A DNA stretch of 64,000 bases from Reinekea marinisedimentorum (GTDB lineage: Bacteria; Pseudomonadota; Gammaproteobacteria; Pseudomonadales; Natronospirillaceae), in the NCBI RefSeq assembly GCF_004341165.1, contig NZ_SLZR01000004.1, positions 181,936 through 245,935 on the forward strand, written 5' to 3'. Position numbers and translations under genes: made by a program. Position 1 is the first letter of the stretch, and the number at the start of each line of letters is the position of its first letter. A model generated the notes under the pieces. The model did no database searches and was not told the DNA's origin. It saw only the letters and a list, made by a program, of their open reading frames with translations. Positions 59,539 through 64,000 of this stretch are shown in pieces.

Positions 59539-61719
59539 TTAACCGAGAAGTGACAGTACGTTCTGAGACTGAGAGTTCGCCTGAGACAGAACCGAAATAC
59601 CCGCCTGCTGCAGTACCGAAGTACGGGTCATTTCTGCTGTTTCTTCTGCGAAGTCCGCATCCTGAATGGCAGACTGTGCAGCCGTCAGGTTTTCCTGAGT
59701 AACTTCCAGGTTCATTACGGTAGATTCGAAACGGTTTTGAATCGCACCCAAGTCTGCCTGTTGTGCAGTTACAACATCCAGGGCGTTATCGATGGCAGTA
59801 ATTGCAGCCTGCGCGCCCTCAAACGTTGAGATATCAATGTCAGACAGGTAAGTACCGTCTTCGCCACCGCCATATGTGCCGGCGGTGAAGCCTGAGTCAT
59901 CCAATCCATCTGAGCCATTTGTTCCATAGCTGATCTCAAAAGAACTGGCCGAGGTTAGAGTTACGGTAGAGTAGGTCGTGTTACCTGTTGTCGCTGCATT
60001 TGCGGCTGCGCCAGCATCAACACCATCTAATCCAAAGTTCTCCACTACCGCCAAGCCAGTTTCATCACCATAAGTACTTATATTACGGCCATCTTCAGCT
60101 GTCAGCGTCAATGTTTCACCATTGTCCTCTGCAACAACCCCTGTCTGACCGGAAACAGCATTGATAGCATCAACAGCGGCTTGTTTGTTACTCTCGTAAT
60201 CGCCAGTCTCTGTCAGTGTAATATCAACACCATTCAGCGTTAACACCAAAGTTTGACCAGCTGTGCCTCCAGCACCCGCGACTGCCGTATCTCCAACAAA
60301 CTCTGTTGCGTTTACCGTTGCAGAAACACCCGTTGAATCGCTAACTTCATTAATTGCAGCAGCAATAGCAATACCTGAAGCAGCAGCGTCAGATGAGTTT
60401 GCAGACGTCTCTGAAGCAGTGTCATCAAGCGAACTGGAAGCCCCAATTGTCACTCCATTTATCACTAAATCACCGTCCTGAAGGGCCGCACTAGTTGCTG
60501 CCGTACCATCCGCCTGAGCCGCTAAAGCAGTATTTGTGGTCGTAACAACAGCTGTCTGGCTATCGTATGTACCCGCTGCCAAACCTGAATTTGATATATC
60601 GCCATTACCAGTACCATTGCCACCAGTGATCTCAATATCAACAGAAGAGTTTTTAGCGGTCATCGTAAAGCCAGCATAAGACGTATCCGTGTCAGCAGCC
60701 GCAACATCTGAATCAAACAGACCATACTGGGACAAATCTACTTCTGCACTTTCGATCGTAATATTACGGCCGTCTTCAGCAGTTAAGATTACACCACCAT
60801 CATCACCGCCATCTTCTGCGGTTACACCAGTTTGGCCTGAAACAGCATTAATAGCCGCAATAACGGAATCTCGTGTTGCTGCGCGGTCAGTAGCATCGGT
60901 ATTATCTGTGCCTTGAAGGGAAATAGTTACACCGTTCAGTGTAATATCATCACCTCCAGAAGCATCAGCAGTAACTGCCGACATATCAGAGCCAAGCATT
61001 ACGTTTGCATCAACCGTAGCTGTTACACCAGTCTCATCACTAGAATCGTTTATCGCAGCTGCTTTCGCGATACCGCTCATTTCATTATCTGCATATGAAA
61101 GCGTGTCGTCGCTTGCCACTGAAGCTCGAATATCTTCCCCATTAATGGAGAGGTCTCCATTTTCAAGCGCGGAACCCACACCAATAGCAGAAACACCCGC
61201 CTGGGCAGAAGTCCCCAGAGCCCCCGCATTCATCTCAGTAATACTGAAAGAAACCGTCTGACCTGCATCCGCACCTACCTGGAACACACCTTCAAACGTA
61301 CCATCCAACAGGTTTTGACCGTTGAAGTTCGTATCTTCCGCTGTACGGGTGATTTCTGCCAGCAGCTGCTCAACTTCCGCCTGCAGTGCTACACGGTCGT
61401 CATCGGAGTTAGTAGAGTTAGACGCCTGAACCGCCAACTCACGAATACGCTGCAGGTTGTCGGTCATGCTGTCCAATGCACCTTCAGCGGTCTGCGCCAG
61501 AGACACACCATCGTTAGCGTTACGAACCGCCTGGTCTAAACCAGTGATTTGCGATTCAAAACGTGTAGAAATTGCAAGGCCGGCTGCGTCATCTTTTGCG
61601 CTGTTAATACGCAGACCAGAAGACAAACGCTCCAGAGAGGTGTTGTAGTCGCTTTGTGAGCTGGTCAGGTTACGCTGGGCCGTCAAAGACGCCATGTTGG
61701 TATTAATTACTAAAGCCAT
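59539..61719 (-). CDS. fliC: Flagellin, large form with duplicated outer domain
   Basis: Flagellin is the filament subunit. The conserved ends are clear: [17 protein letters not shown] and [21 protein letters not shown] at the N-terminus, and [15 protein letters not shown] at the C-terminus. At 726 residues it is well above the common 280-500. The middle has two related blocks, about residues 184-338 and 412-570. Both contain [28 protein letters not shown] and LTAEDGRNI. These resemble flagellin IN repeats and must form the exposed outer domains. The protein is rich in Thr, Ser, Ala and Asp and poor in Lys. GAAGGAG precedes the start. A sigma-28 promoter lies upstream. Confidence 0.97.
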   Translation of the reverse strand: MALVINTNMASLTAQRNLTSSQSDYNTSLERLSSGLRINSAKDDAAGLAISTRFESQITGLDQAVRNANDGVSLAQTAEGALDSMTDNLQRIRELAVQASNSTNSDDDRVALQAEVEQLLAEITRTAEDTNFNGQNLLDGTFEGVFQVGADAGQTVSFSITEMNAGALGTSAQAGVSAIGVGSALENGDLSINGEDIRASVASDDTLSYADNEMSGIAKAAAINDSSDETGVTATVDANVMLGSDMSAVTADASGGDDITLNGVTISLQGTDNTDATDRAATRDSVIAAINAVSGQTGVTAEDGGDDGGVILTAEDGRNITIESAEVDLSQYGLFDSDVAAADTDTSYAGFTMTAKNSSVDIEITGGNGTGNGDISNSGLAAGTYDSQTAVVTTTNTALAAQADGTAATSAALQDGDLVINGVTIGASSSLDDTASETSANSSDAAASGIAIAAAINEVSDSTGVSATVNATEFVGDTAVAGAGGTAGQTLVLTLNGVDITLTETGDYESNKQAAVDAINAVSGQTGVVAEDNGETLTLTAEDGRNISTYGDETGLAVVENFGLDGVDAGAAANAATTGNTTYSTVTLTSASSFEISYGTNGSDGLDDSGFTAGTYGGGEDGTYLSDIDISTFEGAQAAITAIDNALDVVTAQQADLGAIQNRFESTVMNLEVTQENLTAAQSAIQDADFAEETAEMTRTSVLQQAGISVLSQANSQSQNVLSLLG

Positions 61720-61794
61720 AATCTTTATCTCCTTCGCTTCGCAGTACCGCCCTAATGCGTTCTGAACCAGCGATGTAGTTGATTCACGTTTTAT

Positions 61795-61822
61795 ATAACG
61801 GCCGGAGTTGGGGAATCTTTTA
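61795..61822 (-). promoter_or_regulatory. Sigma-28 promoter of fliC
   Basis: On the minus strand TAAAAGAT (61822-61815), 12 bases, then GCCGTTAT (61802-61795). This is a fair match to the FliA consensus, with one extra spacer base. The transcript would start about 70 bases before the fliC ATG. Confidence 0.75.
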
Positions 61823-61844
61823 TAGTTTTTTGGAATAAGAGAGT

Positions 61845-62012
61845 GGGATGTTAGACGTTAGACGTTAGATGTAAGACGTGTCAGCACTGCCAGCCGGGGC
61901 TTTCTGCACAGGTGCCGAGGGGTGTTTGAGGCCGCAGGCCGAGTTCCCGAACACCTAAGCGGGAAGTACCGGTTGGTGGGGCGTGGGACGTAGGACGTGA
62001 GATGTGAGTAGT
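61845..62012. repeat. Composite repeat copy 2: heptamers, 106-bp core, heptamers
   Basis: Five heptamers (61845-61879: GGGATGT, TAGACGT, TAGACGT, TAGATGT, AAGACGT), the 106-base core (61881-61986), then GGGACGT, AGGACGT, GAGATGT, GAGTAGT (61985-62012). It is in the same orientation as copy 1, 4193 bases away. The two copies bracket the TA pair, the orphan antitoxin, flaG and fliC. Confidence 0.85.
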
Positions 62013-62055
62013 TCACCATTCAGGCGTGAGATAGCAGCAGCTAATTTAATAGTCA

Positions 62056-62313
62056 TCAAATATCAAAGGCATCTTGCAAGCTTAACTCGCCTACTTGGTT
62101 GAAACTGTGTTCTGAAAGGCTGATCAGTTTTAGCAAAGCAATCGCTTCCTGCTGTTCAAAGCCAATTGCAGTACCCTGCCCCACATTAACTAACGAACTG
62201 TTTTGGCTTTCCGGCAGTGGCGTATCTAAAAAAATGAACAGACATTGGCTTTGAGATAAGAAGCAATTTTGGAGTTCATAATAACTACCGTGTGGTCTGT
62301 TTGTCGGCTCACT
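62056..62313 (-). pseudogene. Start-less reading frame, probable 3' gene remnant
   Basis: An uninterrupted 85-codon frame with no ATG, GTG or early TTG start ends in a normal protein-like tail (FEQQEAIALLKLISLSEHSFNQ, then ELSLQDAFDI and TGA). Composition looks coding: mixed hydrophobic and polar residues, with a helical C-terminus. It is preceded by an in-frame stop. The simplest view is the 3' part of a gene whose 5' end was lost, perhaps through repeat-associated deletion. I do not recognise the family. Confidence 0.45.
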
Positions 62314-62405
62314 TTAGTCCAATGCTATGAAATAGGCTAACTGTTAATGACGCATAAAAACCAGCCTGCTAACCTTAGCTGCAAACCAATTGAAATGGCT
62401 CAGCT

Positions 62406-62708
62406 ATGACCAACCTAGAACTGGAAACCCTGCACACAGAGTTCAAAAACATTTGGATGCGTAACAAAGGCATACCCCAGGCCATGGCCAAGTGGCAAAC
62501 AAAGCTGGAAGCGTTTGTGAATACTCTGGAGCCAAACAAGCAAAACATGGATTTGCTGGCCAGCTATATGGCGCGCTGGCAAGACATTATGCAAAAGAAC
62601 AAAGCACTGCTGGAATCTCAAAAGGCCACACTGCAGGAAAAACTGAAAAAAGGTGACCCCACCTTTAATCAGACTAAAAATGCTGAAAAATTCAAAACCA
62701 TTCAGTAA
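62406..62708 (+). CDS. Small coiled-coil protein, unknown
   Basis: The 100-residue protein is charged and helical: NLELETLHTEFKNIWMRN, AKWQTKLEAFVNTLE, MARWQDIMQKNKALLESQKATLQEKLKKG. No membrane segment or signal is visible. It is 15 bases upstream of the sulfotransferase gene and on the same strand, so they are probably co-transcribed. I do not recognise the family; a chaperone or adaptor for the next enzyme is possible. Confidence 0.65.
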   Translation: MTNLELETLHTEFKNIWMRNKGIPQAMAKWQTKLEAFVNTLEPNKQNMDLLASYMARWQDIMQKNKALLESQKATLQEKLKKGDPTFNQTKNAEKFKTIQ

Positions 62709-62723
62709 GCCAATTGAAACCCA

Positions 62724-63908
62724 ATGAATAAAGCAGCGTTAAACAAGGCGATTAGTGCAAAGCTGGCTGCGGCGCAGCATAAGCTGGGCGTTATCAGTTT
62801 ATCGAAAAGCGATATAACAAAGGCAAAAGCCTGTTTTGAGGCCGCTATCCGCGTAATGCCCGATCACTTCAGCGCGCACCTGGAGCTTTCGCGGCTGAAG
62901 CAATACACCCAAACCGACCCGCACCTTTCTGTTCTTGAAGGCTTTACAGATGCCATAGCAGACTACCCGGAAAGCCAGCAGATTGAATTCTGGTTTGCTT
63001 TGGGTAAGGCCCGGGAAGACTGCGGCGAGTTTGACAGCGCCTTCAGTGCCTACCGGCACGGCAACGAGCTGAAGCGAAGCAGTTTTGAATTTGATATTCA
63101 GGCCCGGCAGCAAACGGTTGAAGCCATCACTCAGCAATTCAGTAAAGCCTTTGCCGAACAGGGTCTGGGTTACAACGAAAGCCCTGCTCCTGTTTTTATT
63201 GTGGGCATGCCCCGCTCCGGCTCTACCCTAATAGAGCAGATTCTGGCCAGCCATTCGCAAGTTGCAGCCATTGGCGAATCCACCGAACTGCAGGAAATTA
63301 TCAGCCGCCATAGTGAACAGGCCAACAATAACTACATTCATTGGCTGGCAACCGCACCGGAACAACAGATTAAAAACTGCGCTGCTGAATACCTTGAGTT
63401 TTTAAATACTAAAGCCCCAAACGCGTTAAGAGTGGTGAACAAATTACCCGGGAATTTCTATTACGTTGGCCTTATTTATAAGCTGTTCCCGAATGCCAAG
63501 GTTATTTATTCCACGCGCGAGCCATTGGATATTTGTATTTCCAACTACGCCCAACTGTTTGCTGGCAACACACACTTTGCTTACGATTTAAAAGAGCTGG
63601 CCCAGTATTGCCGGTTGTGTGAAACGCTCATGAGTCACTGGCAACGCATTTTGCCTGAAGGCTTTATTTTAAATTTAAAATACGAAAACTTAGTCAGCGA
63701 TTTTGAAACCCACGCCAAACAACTGATCGATTTTTGCGGGCTCAACTGGCAACCAGAATGCCTGAACTTTCACCAGAACAAGCGGGTGATTAATACCGCC
63801 AGCCAAGCGCAGGTGAACCGCCCGGTTTATACCAGCTCGGTGAATCGGTGGAGGCGGTTTGAAAGGGTTATGGGAGATGTGAGAGGAGAGATGCTAGTTA
63901 CTAGTTAG
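62724..63908 (+). CDS. TPR-sulfotransferase
   Basis: The 394-residue protein has two or three TPR-like helix pairs (residues about 10-130, DITKAKACFEAAIRVMPDHFSAHLELSRL and FDSAFSAYRHGNELKRSS). A sulfotransferase domain follows. The 5' PAPS loop is VFIVGMPRSGSTLIEQILASHS and the 3' phosphate site is VIYSTREPLDICISNYAQLF. It would move sulfate from PAPS to an unknown hydroxyl or amine. The family core ends at PVYTSSVNRWRRFERVM. The last dozen codons and the stop are made of the same heptamers found in the composite repeats (63874-63908), so the natural C-terminus was probably replaced. Confidence 0.88.
   Translation: MNKAALNKAISAKLAAAQHKLGVISLSKSDITKAKACFEAAIRVMPDHFSAHLELSRLKQYTQTDPHLSVLEGFTDAIADYPESQQIEFWFALGKAREDCGEFDSAFSAYRHGNELKRSSFEFDIQARQQTVEAITQQFSKAFAEQGLGYNESPAPVFIVGMPRSGSTLIEQILASHSQVAAIGESTELQEIISRHSEQANNNYIHWLATAPEQQIKNCAAEYLEFLNTKAPNALRVVNKLPGNFYYVGLIYKLFPNAKVIYSTREPLDICISNYAQLFAGNTHFAYDLKELAQYCRLCETLMSHWQRILPEGFILNLKYENLVSDFETHAKQLIDFCGLNWQPECLNFHQNKRVINTASQAQVNRPVYTSSVNRWRRFERVMGDVRGEMLVTS
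63874..63908. repeat. Heptamer array inside the 3' end of the sulfotransferase gene
   Basis: GAGATGT, GAGAGGA, GAGATGC, TAGTTAC and TAGTTAG run without a gap and supply the last codons and the TAG stop. They match the heptamer style of the two composite repeats. No 106-bp core is visible in the 92 bases that remain. Confidence 0.7.
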
Positions 63909-63920
63909 TGCCCATCCATA

Positions 63921-63950
63921 AAGGCGGTAATTTCAATATTTTACCGCCTT
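63921..63950 (+). terminator. Hairpin after the sulfotransferase gene
   Basis: A 10-bp perfect stem AAGGCGGTAA/TTACCGCCTT with a 10-base AT-rich loop lies 12 bases after the stop. The trailing T run is short, so this is a likely but weak terminator. Confidence 0.65.
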
Positions 63951-64000
63951 GCCAATAACTGCTGTTAACAAATATTTCTCATCCGCAGATTGCCGCTATC

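Overview
This 64 kb window is ordinary chromosomal DNA of a motile, Gram-negative gammaproteobacterium. The overall style suggests a marine member of the Oceanospirillales or a near relative, but that placement is inferred from family resemblance only. Supporting evidence is an AcnB, PykF, Ppc, Adk, GroESL and GcvP set close to the E. coli versions, an outer-membrane secretin, a queuosine gene, and very acidic flagellar proteins with few lysines. No prophage, integrase, CRISPR array, rRNA or tRNA gene was recognised. About 45 genes can be supported.

Layout. 1-9.7 kb: c-di-GMP enzyme (5' truncated by the window), queE, acnB, a chemoreceptor, cmoM and an anchored protein of unknown function. 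9.9-15 kb: an anaerobic-looking module of nifJ, a DHOD-like gene and an NsrR-like regulator, with an FNR-type box before nifJ. 15.5-25.2 kb: central carbon and housekeeping genes (pykF, GNAT, DUF3301, a heterodimeric ABC exporter with a small Cys-rich basic protein, adk, ppc). 25.6-31.4 kb: gspN-gspC-gspD, then groES-groEL with a heat-shock promoter. 31.7-35.9 kb: signalling genes, a panE-like gene and a cobalamin adenosyltransferase. 36.7-40.6 kb: gcvH, gcvP and a GcvR-like ACT protein. 40.6-42.8 kb: murI and ald. 43.2-48 kb: a galactose locus (divergent LacI-family repressor, two operators, galT-galK-galM). 48.06-48.9 kb: an 88-bp tandem repeat array. 48.9-53.4 kb: trhP, a hydrolase, a stand-alone CBM48 protein and amtB with a sigma-54 promoter.

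53.5-64 kb is the most unusual part. It carries a giant FliD (1307 aa), flaG and a giant flagellin (726 aa), with sigma-28 promoters before fliD and fliC. Between fliD and flaG sit a RelBE-like toxin-antitoxin pair and an orphan NadS-type antitoxin whose toxin is reduced to a short fragment. A TPR-sulfotransferase gene and a small coiled-coil gene follow. Two copies of a composite repeat bracket the TA-flaG-fliC block: a 106-bp core flanked by degenerate heptamer arrays. A third heptamer array forms the 3' end of the sulfotransferase gene.

The best candidates for something undescribed are this composite repeat, the covarying 88-bp array, and the expanded cap plus filament with a nearby sulfotransferase. 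None is proven here to be a new system.
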